Shown piece by piece: positions 35,286-43,599 of a stretch of DNA of 64,000 nt. The notes under the pieces are model-generated. The model ran no database searches and was not told where the DNA came from. It saw only the letters and a list, made by a program, of their open reading frames with translations. The translations under genes were made by a program, and so were the position numbers. This DNA comes from GCA-002282575 sp964606405 (lineage in GTDB: Bacteria > Pseudomonadota > Gammaproteobacteria > Thiomicrospirales > Thiomicrospiraceae), in contig CAZSGH010000009.1 in NCBI GenBank assembly GCA_964606405.1, positions 1 to 64,000 of the forward strand, read 5' to 3'. Numbering within the stretch: position 1 is the stretch's first letter; each line of letters starts with the position of its first letter.

Positions 35286-36623
35286 ATGCCGCAAATTGAC
35301 AGCCTTATCATTACAATTAGTATTATTGGTATTTTTCTATTCTTAGTTTTATGGAAGCAATGGCAAGGCAAACTCGCTGCGCACTCCGCTTTAGCGCTTG
35401 CCGAACAAATCGCACAACAACAAGCGTTGCAGCTAGAACAAGCTCAACAACAGATTCAGCACTGGCAACAAAAAGCAGAACAACAGCAACACCTATTGGG
35501 CAACGAAATCACCAGCCTTAAAATCGAGCTGGCAGAAAGCAATACGCTATTGCAAAGCGAGCGCCAACAGGCGGAAGAAAAACTCGCCCTGCTCGAAGGC
35601 GCAAAAACAGCGCTATCGAATCAGTTTCAGGCACTGGCTGGCGACATTTTGGCGCAAACAGGTGAGCGCTTAAATCAGCAGCAGCAACTGAACCTTGCCA
35701 GCCTTATCGACCCATTCAAAGAAAAACTGGGTGAGTTTAAAACGCGCGTCGAAGAGCTACACCGATTAGATACCACCGAGCGCGTCAAGCTTTCGGAACA
35801 GGTGAACAATCTCATGCAAGCCAGCGCCAAAGTCAGCGACGAAGCCAATGCCCTAACCCGCGCGATGACGGGACAAAACAAAAGCCAAGGAGACTGGGGT
35901 GAGTTAGTACTCGAACGCTTATTAGAATTAGCGGGTTTAATAGAAGGACAACAATACAAAACCCAACACAGCACCAACGATGACGAGGGCACGCGCCAAC
36001 GCCCCGATGTGCTGCTACTGTTACCCGAAGATAAGCACATCATTGTCGATAGCAAGGTATCACTCACCGCTTACACGCGCCATGTTAATGCCGAGTCGGA
36101 CTCGGATGCCGCGATTGCCTTAAGCGAGCACCTCACCAGTATTCGTAATCATATTGTCGGACTGGGGCGTAAAAACTACCCTGCAGGAAAGGGCATTAAC
36201 AGCCCCGATTTTGTCATTTTATTTATGCCCGTCGAACCAGCGCTACTGGCTGCCGCTCGTGCCGATAGTGGACTCTACGAGTTCGCTTGGCAAAATAATG
36301 TGCTACTGACCTCGCCAAGCACCCTGCTATTTGTGTTGCGCATGGTCGGACAGTTGTGGCGCAATGCGCAACAACAGCACAACGTACAAGATATTATTGC
36401 CCGTGGCGAAAAGCTGCTCGACAAATTTAACGGCTTTAGCGATGATCTCGATAAAATTGGCAGCCAAATTGCAACGACGCAAAAAACATGGGAAGCAGCC
36501 AAAACCAAATTCGATGGACGTGGTGGCTTGGTATCGCAAGCCCATTTATTGGCTAACTTAGGTGTCAAGCCAAGCAAGCCTTTACCGCAAAGTCAGCAAG
36601 AAATCGGGTTATTGGATGATTAA
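35286..36623 (+). CDS. rmuC: DNA recombination protein RmuC homologue
   Basis: A 445-residue RmuC family protein. An N-terminal membrane helix (LIITISIIGIFLFLVLW) is followed by a long Gln-rich coiled coil (about 30-115), then the conserved RmuC nuclease-like core. That core includes QGDWGELVLERLLELAGL, RPDVLLLLPEDKHIIVDSK with the VDSKVSL motif, and PDFVILFMPVEPAL. RmuC limits recombination between inverted repeats in E. coli. The gene stands alone, divergent from the chemoreceptor. Length and domain order are normal. Confidence 0.94.
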   Translation: MPQIDSLIITISIIGIFLFLVLWKQWQGKLAAHSALALAEQIAQQQALQLEQAQQQIQHWQQKAEQQQHLLGNEITSLKIELAESNTLLQSERQQAEEKLALLEGAKTALSNQFQALAGDILAQTGERLNQQQQLNLASLIDPFKEKLGEFKTRVEELHRLDTTERVKLSEQVNNLMQASAKVSDEANALTRAMTGQNKSQGDWGELVLERLLELAGLIEGQQYKTQHSTNDDEGTRQRPDVLLLLPEDKHIIVDSKVSLTAYTRHVNAESDSDAAIALSEHLTSIRNHIVGLGRKNYPAGKGINSPDFVILFMPVEPALLAAARADSGLYEFAWQNNVLLTSPSTLLFVLRMVGQLWRNAQQQHNVQDIIARGEKLLDKFNGFSDDLDKIGSQIATTQKTWEAAKTKFDGRGGLVSQAHLLANLGVKPSKPLPQSQQEIGLLDD

Positions 36624-36674
36624 TTACCCTAAAAAAGGTATTATATTTAACACAAGTGCTCTACAAGGAAACCC

Positions 36675-37085
36675 ATGATGTCTACCTCGATGATTAATTT
36701 ACCGAAACCGCTTTTAGTCGGTGCTGGCGCGTTACTATTGTTGGGCTTGTTTTTAGCTTCTGGTGATCCTGGCAAGGCTGAACGCGCACAACTTGCACAA
36801 TCATTGGCTGAAACACAACAACGTGTAACGGCACTTGAAGCAAAACTCACCGAACAAGAAACCACTATTCGCCAACAAAACGAAGCAGCGCAACTCTCAA
36901 CCCGTCGCTTAGAAGCGGCTGAAGAGAATGCAGCGCGTTTACGCGCCCGTGTAGACGAAGCAGAACGCCAAATCGCTGCGCAGCGCAAAGTAGCTTCTGC
37001 ACCTGTAGCAAAGCCTGCGGTTGTTGCCAAACCCGTGGCAAAAGCACCTGTTAAACCAGTCGCAAAGCCAGTGGTTAAGCGTTAA
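36675..37085 (+). CDS. Membrane-anchored coiled-coil protein with Ala/Lys/Pro-rich tail
   Basis: A 136-residue protein. A helix (LLVGAGALLLLGLFLAS) is followed by a heptad-rich coiled coil (about 37-105; LAETQQRVTALEAKLTEQE, then ARLRARVDEAERQIAAQR). It ends in a low-complexity tail built from VAKPVAKAP-type repeats. ACAAGGAAACCC precedes the ATG. It lies 51 bp after rmuC on the same strand and may be co-transcribed. The tail could span the envelope or contact DNA or peptidoglycan. No named family. Confidence 0.7.
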   Translation: MMSTSMINLPKPLLVGAGALLLLGLFLASGDPGKAERAQLAQSLAETQQRVTALEAKLTEQETTIRQQNEAAQLSTRRLEAAEENAARLRARVDEAERQIAAQRKVASAPVAKPAVVAKPVAKAPVKPVAKPVVKR

Positions 37086-37093
37086 GGAATCAC

Positions 37094-37232
37094 TAAAAAC
37101 CTCGCTTCGCTGTTTTTTAGGCTTTCCAAGTTTGTTTTTTAGCTGAAGGAAGGGGGGGGTATCAATGCGTTACATGCAATTTTCAATACCCCCTTCCTCC
37201 AGACCTCCTACCCATTGGGTTTTTAGAGGTGC
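37094..37232 (+). mobile_element. MITE-like repeat, copy 2
   Basis: Highly similar to 4009-4150 in the same orientation: CACTAAAAACCTCGCTTCGC, TTTGTTTTTTAGCTGAAGG, CAATGCGTTACATGCA, CCCCCTTCCTCCAGACCTCC, and TTTTTAGAGGTGCC at the right end. Terminal inverted repeats share CTAAAAACC. An expanded run of G (GGGGGGG) pairs with a C run further right, so the whole element can fold into one long hairpin. Confidence 0.65.
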
Positions 37233-37256
37233 CTATTAATTATTTTGCTGACGAAT

Positions 37257-37291
37257 TAAAAAGCCCCGCAAGCAATTGCGGGGCTTTTTTT
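37257..37291. terminator. Bidirectional intrinsic terminator
   Basis: AAAAAGCCCCGCAA, loop GCAA, TTGCGGGGCTTTTTTT. It serves the plus-strand rmuC-side genes and the minus-strand His-rich lipoprotein gene, whose stop codon it touches. Confidence 0.93.
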
Positions 37292-37562
37292 ATCCTCTAC
37301 CGTGATGATGACCATGCCCGTGGTTATCGCGGTGATGATCGCCATGTCCGTGATTATTACGATCATGGTGCGGGTGATGTTCAAAACGGGGTGGCTCGTA
37401 GTAACGATGCGACGGATGAATGATTGGACGTGGATAATGCTCAATTCGATAAACGGGCGGACGATGATCATCGTAAACAACCACTCTTGGCTCTGCATGA
37501 ACCACACAACCCGTTAACGCGCTCGAACCCAAAGCAAGGGCAAGCGCATAATTGATAGCCAT
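37290..37562 (-). CDS. Small His-rich lipoprotein
   Basis: A 90-residue predicted lipoprotein. The signal MAINYALALALGSSALTGC carries the lipobox LTGC. The mature part is Tyr/Pro/His-rich (RPPVYRIEHYPRPIIHP) and ends in a tail in which about half of 35 residues are histidine, alternating with Asn, Asp and Gly. Such tails bind Ni, Cu or Zn; the metal here is unknown. CTGGAG lies six bases before the ATG at 37562, which I prefer to a start five codons upstream. The His tail lies directly against the terminator. Confidence 0.75.
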   Translation of the reverse strand: MAINYALALALGSSALTGCVVHAEPRVVVYDDHRPPVYRIEHYPRPIIHPSHRYYEPPRFEHHPHHDRNNHGHGDHHRDNHGHGHHHGRG

Positions 37563-38140
37563 GACAAACTCCAGCAACAGTGCAAAAGCGCACCAGCAGA
37601 ATCGTTAGCCTAACTAAGGCGTTCTAATGAGTCTGCTGCTACGAGCTTACACCAAAGCGGCGTATGTTCAGGACTACAATAACAAGCCCATAAACAAAAA
37701 ACAATAGCCTGATTAAAAATATTGATAAGTTATTTTTAACACCACGCTTTGTGTATTTTTAACCCAGTATTTCCATTTAGAACAAGCAATGATAGCAAGT
37801 GGAATTTTAGGTGGTTTTTTTGCTGACGCGAAGGGAATAGCAAACCCATTGCCTACAAGCAAAAGAAAAAGCAACAAATACTACTAGCGTTAGGGCATTT
37901 GCCAAAGCTGATTGGCTAACGCCCATTCCTTTTCGTGCAAATCATGAACAAAAAAACCAATTATATCAACATCAACTGAACAACAATGTTTATTTTAATA
38001 GCACGAGCTAAATAAGCTTAATTTACGCACTTTTATTACGCAAATAAGCTAGTAAAGAAACCTGTTCTTATGTAAGATTATTCAAGATTACGCAAAAAAA
38101 TAAAAAGCAATTCAAAAAGACAATATGGGGACAACCAAAC
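37563..38140. other. 578-bp intergenic region between divergent lipoprotein and chemoreceptor genes
   Basis: No convincing gene. AT-rich, with several poly-A and poly-T tracts that may contain both promoters. An inverted repeat GCGTTAG / CTAACGC (about 37887-37923) encloses GGCATTTGCC. The plus-strand gene is preceded by GGGGACAACCAAAC. Confidence 0.4.
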
Positions 38141-40834
38141 ATGCGTATTAATCAGCCCGTTACACAACAAGAATATCAGCTTGCAGCCAATACATTATTG
38201 GTAAGCTATACCGACCTAAAAGGTAACATTACCTTAGCCAATGAGGCTTTCGTTGCCGCCTCTGGTTTTTCGTGGGGCGAACTGGTTGGACAGCCGCACA
38301 ATATACTTCGTCATCCCGATGTACCCGAACAAGTTTTTGCCGACTTTTGGGCAACCTTACATGAAGGTCGCACATGGGTACAAATTGTTAAAAACCGTCG
38401 TAAAACTGGTGAGCATTATTGGGTCGTGGCTAATGCTACACCGATTATTGAAAACGGACAAACAACAGGCTACATGAGCATTCGCCGCCCAGCAACGCGC
38501 CAGCAAGTTGCCGAAGCTGAACAGGCTTACCGAGCCATCGCTGCAGGTCATGCTCAACTTAAACATGGTCAACCTAAATCACTGGCATCTTCTCTCAACT
38601 ATTTTGAGCACTTCTCGCCAGTTGGCCTGTCATTGTTCACGGCTGGTTTGGCGCTCTCAGCGGGCATTATGGATTACTTAGGTGCCGTAACAGGTGGTGA
38701 AATCGTTACCTTTGCCGCTGCCGCAACCGCCCTTCTTTCAGCTTATCACGCCTTCTGGTCGAGTAATAAACAACACCAAATTGCTCGTCGATTAACTGAA
38801 TTGAGCACAGGCGTGCTTGATGCCAACATAGAAACATCTGGCTCTAATATCACCAGTCAGTTGGCAGAAAAAGCCAAAATACTGCAAATTCGTTTAAGTG
38901 CGCAGGTCAACGAAAGCAACACGAATTCACGCATTGCTTATCGTATGCAAGCTGGCTTAGATAAGATGAATGCCAAAATCATGCTGGCAGATCAGAACCG
39001 CACAATCATTTATATTAACCCTGCGTTACAAACCTTTTTGAAAAAAATAGAAGGCGATCTTCGTTCTGTCTTACCCAACTTTGATGCGAATACTCTGATC
39101 GGTAAAAACATCGATACTTTCCACGCCAACCCTAACCATCAAATTGATATTCTCGCTAAAATTCAACATAACCATATTGCTAAGATTGATATCGCTGGAC
39201 AACACCTGCAATTGCTCATGAATCCAATTTTGGACGAACAAGGCAATCGCATTGGCACAACAGCCGAATGGCAAGATGTGTTCCAAGAAATGAAGATTCA
39301 GGATGACTTAACCACGCTCATTAGCCGTGCTGGCGAAGGCTATATGGACGGTCGACTTGATGCCAGTAAGCTAACTGGATTTTATGCCAACTTAGCAGAG
39401 CAGCTAAACGGATTAATGACCAACACCGAGCGCGCGTTTAAGGATATCGGCTCAGCGATGAAAAACGTGGCGGCTGGTGATTTGACCACGCAAATTAGCA
39501 GTAACGCTAAAGGTGATTTGGGGCATTTGAATAATAATATTAACCAAACCACGCAAGCATTACGCCAGTCTTTCTGCTCTGTTAGCATACAGTCAAACGA
39601 AGTATCACAGTCTTCACGTCAGGTTGCCGAAGGCAACGCCACATTATCGCAAGCCATTCAGGAGCAAGCAGCTGCAATTGAGCAAACCGCTGCAGCAATG
39701 GAAGAAATCAACAGCCAAGTTCAGCAATCTGCCGCACAAGCGATGAAATCTAGCGAACTAGCCAATATTACCAAAGATGGCGTTCGCAGCAGTTCTGTCG
39801 CAATGAACGAAGCCATCGAAGCCATGCATGGCATCCAACAGGTAAGCGCGCAAATTAACAATATTGTCGGCTTAATTGATAGCATTGCCTTCCAGACTAA
39901 CTTATTAGCACTCAATGCGGCGGTAGAAGCAGCCCGTGCGGGCGAACATGGACGCGGCTTTGCTGTGGTTGCCTCTGAAGTACGAGCCTTAGCAGGCAAG
40001 TCTGCTGAAGCAGCAAAAGACATCAAAGGACTCATCGAACAAACAGCTACGCGCATCCAAGATGGTACAAACAAGGTCAAACATACTGGCAACGTATTAA
40101 ACAACATCATTGGTCAAGTCGATGAGATGGCGCTACTCATTACGGATATTGCCAACAATTCGCGCGAACAGGCCATTGGTCTTAACCAGATGAATGATGC
40201 CATTGTATCCATTGACCATGCTGTACAACAATCGGCTGCTCTGGTAGAAGAAAGCGCTTCGTTAGCACAGTACTTAGGTGATGTGTCGCAGACGCTGGAT
40301 GGTCTGGTTGGACAATTCCAGCTAGGCGATTGTTCCGATACCAAGCAAGCAGAGCTTATGCGTGCCTATAATGCCGATCACATGGTGCTCGTTGTCGATG
40401 ATGCAATCGTCAACCAAAAGGTAGCCATTAGCATGTTACATAAGTTGGGTTTTGATGCCGACACAGCCAGTAATGGTCGTGAAGCAATCGAAAAAGCCAG
40501 CCAACACCATTATGTCGCCATTTTAATGGACCTCGAAATGCCCGTTATGGATGGTTTTGATGCCACCAAAGCATTGCGCAACAAAGGCAACCGCACCCCC
40601 ATTATCGCTTTAACCGGGCATGGAAATAGTCTGCAACAAAAATGCCGCAACGCTGGCATGGATAACTTCCTAACAAAACCGTTAGATGTGAATAAGCTAC
40701 AGGCCGCGCTTGGTGGCAAATCGACGCAGCACACAACCCCAGCAAGGAATGTCGCTGCCTTACCATCACCGAACACAAGGAAAGGCGCAGCAAAACAACT
40801 GAGCGCGCCGTCCGATGAGTGGACTGACTTTTAG
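38141..40834 (+). CDS. Aer-like PAS chemoreceptor fused to a C-terminal receiver domain
   Basis: An 897-residue hybrid. An Aer-type PAS domain (15-125; NITLANEAFVAASGFSWGEL, HNILRHPDVP, RTWVQIVKNRRK, HYWVVANATP) suggests flavin-based redox sensing. Two hydrophobic helices lie at about 162-205, a second PAS at 265-375, then HAMP and the signalling domain with tip FQTNLLALNAAVEAARAGEH near 582. A CheY-like receiver follows (about 747-860; VLVVDDAIVNQ, phospho-acceptor D797 in ILMDLEMPVMDG, LTGH, LTKPL). The protein ends SDEWTDF, a CheR/CheB tether motif shared with the receptor at 32929. A receiver on a chemoreceptor is uncommon and may let a kinase adjust the receptor. Confidence 0.92.
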   Translation: MRINQPVTQQEYQLAANTLLVSYTDLKGNITLANEAFVAASGFSWGELVGQPHNILRHPDVPEQVFADFWATLHEGRTWVQIVKNRRKTGEHYWVVANATPIIENGQTTGYMSIRRPATRQQVAEAEQAYRAIAAGHAQLKHGQPKSLASSLNYFEHFSPVGLSLFTAGLALSAGIMDYLGAVTGGEIVTFAAAATALLSAYHAFWSSNKQHQIARRLTELSTGVLDANIETSGSNITSQLAEKAKILQIRLSAQVNESNTNSRIAYRMQAGLDKMNAKIMLADQNRTIIYINPALQTFLKKIEGDLRSVLPNFDANTLIGKNIDTFHANPNHQIDILAKIQHNHIAKIDIAGQHLQLLMNPILDEQGNRIGTTAEWQDVFQEMKIQDDLTTLISRAGEGYMDGRLDASKLTGFYANLAEQLNGLMTNTERAFKDIGSAMKNVAAGDLTTQISSNAKGDLGHLNNNINQTTQALRQSFCSVSIQSNEVSQSSRQVAEGNATLSQAIQEQAAAIEQTAAAMEEINSQVQQSAAQAMKSSELANITKDGVRSSSVAMNEAIEAMHGIQQVSAQINNIVGLIDSIAFQTNLLALNAAVEAARAGEHGRGFAVVASEVRALAGKSAEAAKDIKGLIEQTATRIQDGTNKVKHTGNVLNNIIGQVDEMALLITDIANNSREQAIGLNQMNDAIVSIDHAVQQSAALVEESASLAQYLGDVSQTLDGLVGQFQLGDCSDTKQAELMRAYNADHMVLVVDDAIVNQKVAISMLHKLGFDADTASNGREAIEKASQHHYVAILMDLEMPVMDGFDATKALRNKGNRTPIIALTGHGNSLQQKCRNAGMDNFLTKPLDVNKLQAALGGKSTQHTTPARNVAALPSPNTRKGAAKQLSAPSDEWTDF

Positions 40835-40868
40835 TTTCTTAAAACGTACAACTTCATAGCAGAAACGG

Positions 40869-41531
40869 CTATCTAAGGTGCTTCATCGCTTCTCTGACGG
40901 TTAATGATGAAAGGGTTTGTTCCGACAAAACAAACCCTTTCACCGCCTCTGGTTGCCAACGCGCGTAATCGCGTAATGCCCAACCAATCGCTTTACGAAT
41001 AAAAAACTCACTTTCTGATGCTAAGGTAAGCGCGTAATCGAACAAACGCGCTTCGTCGGTAGCATCTCGCCAACCGAGTTGGTGAATCATGGCGGTGCGT
41101 CTTGTCCAGAAGTTATCGTGCTTAAGTGCTTCATCCATTTGCGTTTGCGCTGTAGGATAACGGCGAATAATGCGATTGATAACACTCGATAAATTATCGA
41201 CCGTATCCCACCATGCATCGGTTCGCGCCAAAGCGAGTAATGCAGGAATCGCCGACGCATCGAGTTGTTTGCTGTGCATCGCCAATAGGTCGATGGCGGC
41301 ATAGCGGTATTCGCGCTCGGACAGTTGCCACAGTTGTTGCGCGAGGATTAATAGGTCGACTTGCGACAAGGCGTGCTTTTTGAAATCGTTCAACGCTGCG
41401 CGTCGCGCTGGCGTGGCAATTCCCAGAAACGGAAACTGATCGCACATGTAGGCGCGCATGGGTACCGCTGCGTGCGGGTTAGCTAAGACCAGAAAGCGAG
41501 ACTGAATATCGGCAATCAACTCACGGTGCAT
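40869..41531 (-). CDS. DNA alkylation repair protein, AlkD-like HEAT-repeat family
   Basis: A 220-residue all-helical protein of the AlkD/DNA alkylation repair family. Visible hallmarks are AYMCDQFPFLGIATPARRAALNDF near the N terminus, the WWDTVDNLSSVINRIIRRYP segment, NFWTRRTAMIHQL and the ending FFIRKAIGWALRDYARW. AlkD removes bulky or N3/N7-alkylated bases without base flipping. ATG at 41531 is preferred over a TTG three codons earlier. It overlaps the upstream 103-residue gene by 11 bp, so the two are coupled. Confidence 0.88.
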   Translation of the reverse strand: MHRELIADIQSRFLVLANPHAAVPMRAYMCDQFPFLGIATPARRAALNDFKKHALSQVDLLILAQQLWQLSEREYRYAAIDLLAMHSKQLDASAIPALLALARTDAWWDTVDNLSSVINRIIRRYPTAQTQMDEALKHDNFWTRRTAMIHQLGWRDATDEARLFDYALTLASESEFFIRKAIGWALRDYARWQPEAVKGFVLSEQTLSSLTVREAMKHLR

Positions 41532-41832
41532 GTGGTGCAACCACCTGATCTGGCGTTAGGGCATCAAAAAATGAGCAATTGGTAAACTCGTCGGGATCAC
41601 CCACCAGTAAATACCCGTTCTGCCAACCAAGGCTTAGCAGTTTGGGATTGTCGAGCGCTTGGCGCAACAACCATGCAGACAGGTCACTTTCGTTTAAGGA
41701 TTCCGATACCAAGTAACGCACAACCGCGTTTTGATGCGGGGTAATGGGCTCACCATTGAATTGCAGTTCTTCCTGCATTTGATAAGCGGCCACTAGGCCA
41801 GCGACAGTTTTTAAGTTGGTGAGTTCGATCAT
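41521..41832 (-). CDS. Conserved hypothetical protein (103 aa) coupled to the AlkD-like gene
   Basis: A 103-residue soluble acidic protein (MIELTNLKTVAGLVAAYQMQ at the start) with no family I can name. AAGGA lies eight bases before the ATG. It overlaps the AlkD-like gene and is first in that two-gene unit. The 197 bp to the divergent HPP gene contain no other gene. Confidence 0.6.
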   Translation of the reverse strand: MIELTNLKTVAGLVAAYQMQEELQFNGEPITPHQNAVVRYLVSESLNESDLSAWLLRQALDNPKLLSLGWQNGYLLVGDPDEFTNCSFFDALTPDQVVAPHAP

Positions 41833-42029
41833 GGGGTATCCTTAAATGGGGTCGGTGTTGGGGGATTATAAATGATTAACGTCGAGGGAAGATGCGCACA
41901 TGCTGATTGTTTCCTGTGTCATCAAGGTTGCAGCAGTTCACATAACCCATAGACAAACACAACGATAAGCTTGCGCGCGTATAATCACACAATACGAGAT
42001 AACTATATACAATTGTTAGGGCAACCACA

Positions 42030-42515
42030 ATGACGCATTCCATACAAAAACCACCAGCGAGACCAAGCGCAAAAGCCATCGCGATTGCAACACTTGGCAG
42101 CATCTTAGCGATTGCGATACTCTCGCTGGCAACAAATGTTTTAGATATTGCTTTATTACTCGGCTCTTTCGGTGCCAGCACCATGTTGTTATTTGCCTAT
42201 CCTGCTTTGCCCTTTTCACAGCCCAGAAACGTGGTCGGTGGTCACCTTATCGGCGCATTGGTCGGACTGGTTTTTTTGACTTTTTTCGGTGATCAATGGT
42301 GGCTGATGTCATTGGCAGTCGGTGTCACAGTCGCAACCATGATGCTTACAGGAACCGTGCATCCACCCGCTGGAGCCAACCCAATTATTGTCTTTTTCAT
42401 TCAACCAGACTGGTCGTTTTTGCTATACCCGATCACGATTGGTACACTGTTATTGGTGGCTCTGGCATGGGCTTACCATCGTGTGATGAAGCAACGTTAT
42501 CCTATTTATTGGTGA
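42030..42515 (+). CDS. HPP family integral membrane protein
   Basis: A 161-residue, four-helix membrane protein of the HPP family. The name-giving motif is visible in TGTVHPPAGANPII, together with LLLGSFGASTMLLFAYP and PFSQPRNVVGGHLIG. Plant and cyanobacterial HPP proteins have been linked to nitrite transport; function in this group is otherwise uncertain. A PhzF-like gene follows 37 bp later. Confidence 0.9.
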   Translation: MTHSIQKPPARPSAKAIAIATLGSILAIAILSLATNVLDIALLLGSFGASTMLLFAYPALPFSQPRNVVGGHLIGALVGLVFLTFFGDQWWLMSLAVGVTVATMMLTGTVHPPAGANPIIVFFIQPDWSFLLYPITIGTLLLVALAWAYHRVMKQRYPIYW

Positions 42516-42552
42516 TCATATTATGCAACATCAAACCTTAGGACAAAATACC

Positions 42553-43335
42553 ATGCTCACACAATATCAGGTTGATGCTTTTACCAACACCTTATTTAAA
42601 GGTAATCCCGCAGCGGTAATGCCCCTGCAACAGTGGTTAGACGATGACATCATGTTAGCGATTGCTGCGGAAAATAACCTATCCGAAACGGCTTTTTTTG
42701 TTGTCCAACATGACCATGTTGCTTTGCGTTGGTTTACACCTGTGGCAGAAGTCGATTTGTGTGGTCATGCCACCTTGGCCGCTGCTTATGTGCTATTTGA
42801 ACAGCTTGCTTATCATCACCCTGTTATTAACTTTGAAACGCGCAGCGGTCGTTTGACTGTACGCAAACAAGCTCAAGGTTATGCAATGGACTTTCCAACG
42901 TGCAAGCCGATTGTTTGTGCAATACCGCCAGCGTTAATCGCGGGCTTAGGAATAGAACCTGTCGCTGTTTTGGCTGGCGACGACTATCTGGTCGTGTTTG
43001 AAAGCGAAGCAGACATTGCATCCTTATCACCAGACTTTGCCGCGCTACAGGATTTAGACTTACGTGGCGTGATTGTGACTGCGCCTAGCACTCATGTTGA
43101 TTTTGTCAGCCGCTTTTTTGCCCCCAAACTTGGAGTAAATGAAGACCCTGTTACAGGGTCAGCACATTGCCAACTTGCACCCTATTGGGCAGAACGGTTG
43201 GGCAAAACCAGCTTGAAGGCACAGCAAATTTCTAAACGTGGTGGTGACATCGGATGTGAAATGATTGGTGACAGGGTTGTCTTAACGGGGCAAGCGGTGT
43301 TATTTATGACGGCAACGATTTTATTAGATCACTAG
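42553..43335 (+). CDS. PhzF family isomerase/epimerase
   Basis: A 260-residue PhzF-fold protein. The N-terminal QVDAFTNTLFKGNPAAVMPL, ENNLSETAFF with the catalytic glutamate, VDLCGHATLAAAY and RFFAPKLGVNEDPVTGSAHC motifs are all intact. The family isomerises small acids by proton transfer; the substrate is not predictable. ATG at 42553 follows AGGAC; an in-frame ATG ten codons upstream is less likely. The gene stands at the left edge of the patchwork region. Confidence 0.92.
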   Translation: MLTQYQVDAFTNTLFKGNPAAVMPLQQWLDDDIMLAIAAENNLSETAFFVVQHDHVALRWFTPVAEVDLCGHATLAAAYVLFEQLAYHHPVINFETRSGRLTVRKQAQGYAMDFPTCKPIVCAIPPALIAGLGIEPVAVLAGDDYLVVFESEADIASLSPDFAALQDLDLRGVIVTAPSTHVDFVSRFFAPKLGVNEDPVTGSAHCQLAPYWAERLGKTSLKAQQISKRGGDIGCEMIGDRVVLTGQAVLFMTATILLDH

Positions 43336-43400
43336 CAATCCGACTTAGTCGCGGGATTATATTAATCATTGGCTGTTGCCAGATGTATTGCATGCTATTC

Positions 43401-43440
43401 TCCGCACATTATGCGGATATTATAATCATTATTCTCCGCA
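43401..43440. promoter_or_regulatory. Orphan operator-like palindromes
   Basis: TCCGCA-CATTA-TGCGGA (43401-43417), then a second TCCGCA half at 43435-43440. ATGCGGA and TCCGCAT also form a wider inverted repeat. The array lies between phzF and a cassette-like gene with no gene oriented to use it, so it may be the leftover operator of a lost gene. Confidence 0.4.
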
Positions 43441-43529
43441 TTGTGTGGGCTGAAACTGACGCCGAAACCATCATTTCAGCTATAAAAATTAAACTTTGGA
43501 ATTGGTGCTAATTGATCAATTGCACTAAA

Positions 43530-43599
43530 GACTAACGTCCTAGTTCAGGGGCGCTGCGCCGCTCTTTGGCGCAGCGCCCCCTGCAACGTCGGGTTGGGC
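43530..43599 (-). repeat. attC-like cassette recombination site 1
   Basis: A 70-bp imperfect palindrome. Read on the minus strand it opens GCCCAAC (fits RYYYAAC) and closes GTTAGTC (one base off GTTRRRY). Inside, CAGGGGGCGCTGCGCC and GGCGCAGCGCCCCTG pair with one unpaired G. The lipoprotein gene runs into it and stops inside, as cassette genes often do. Confidence 0.6.
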
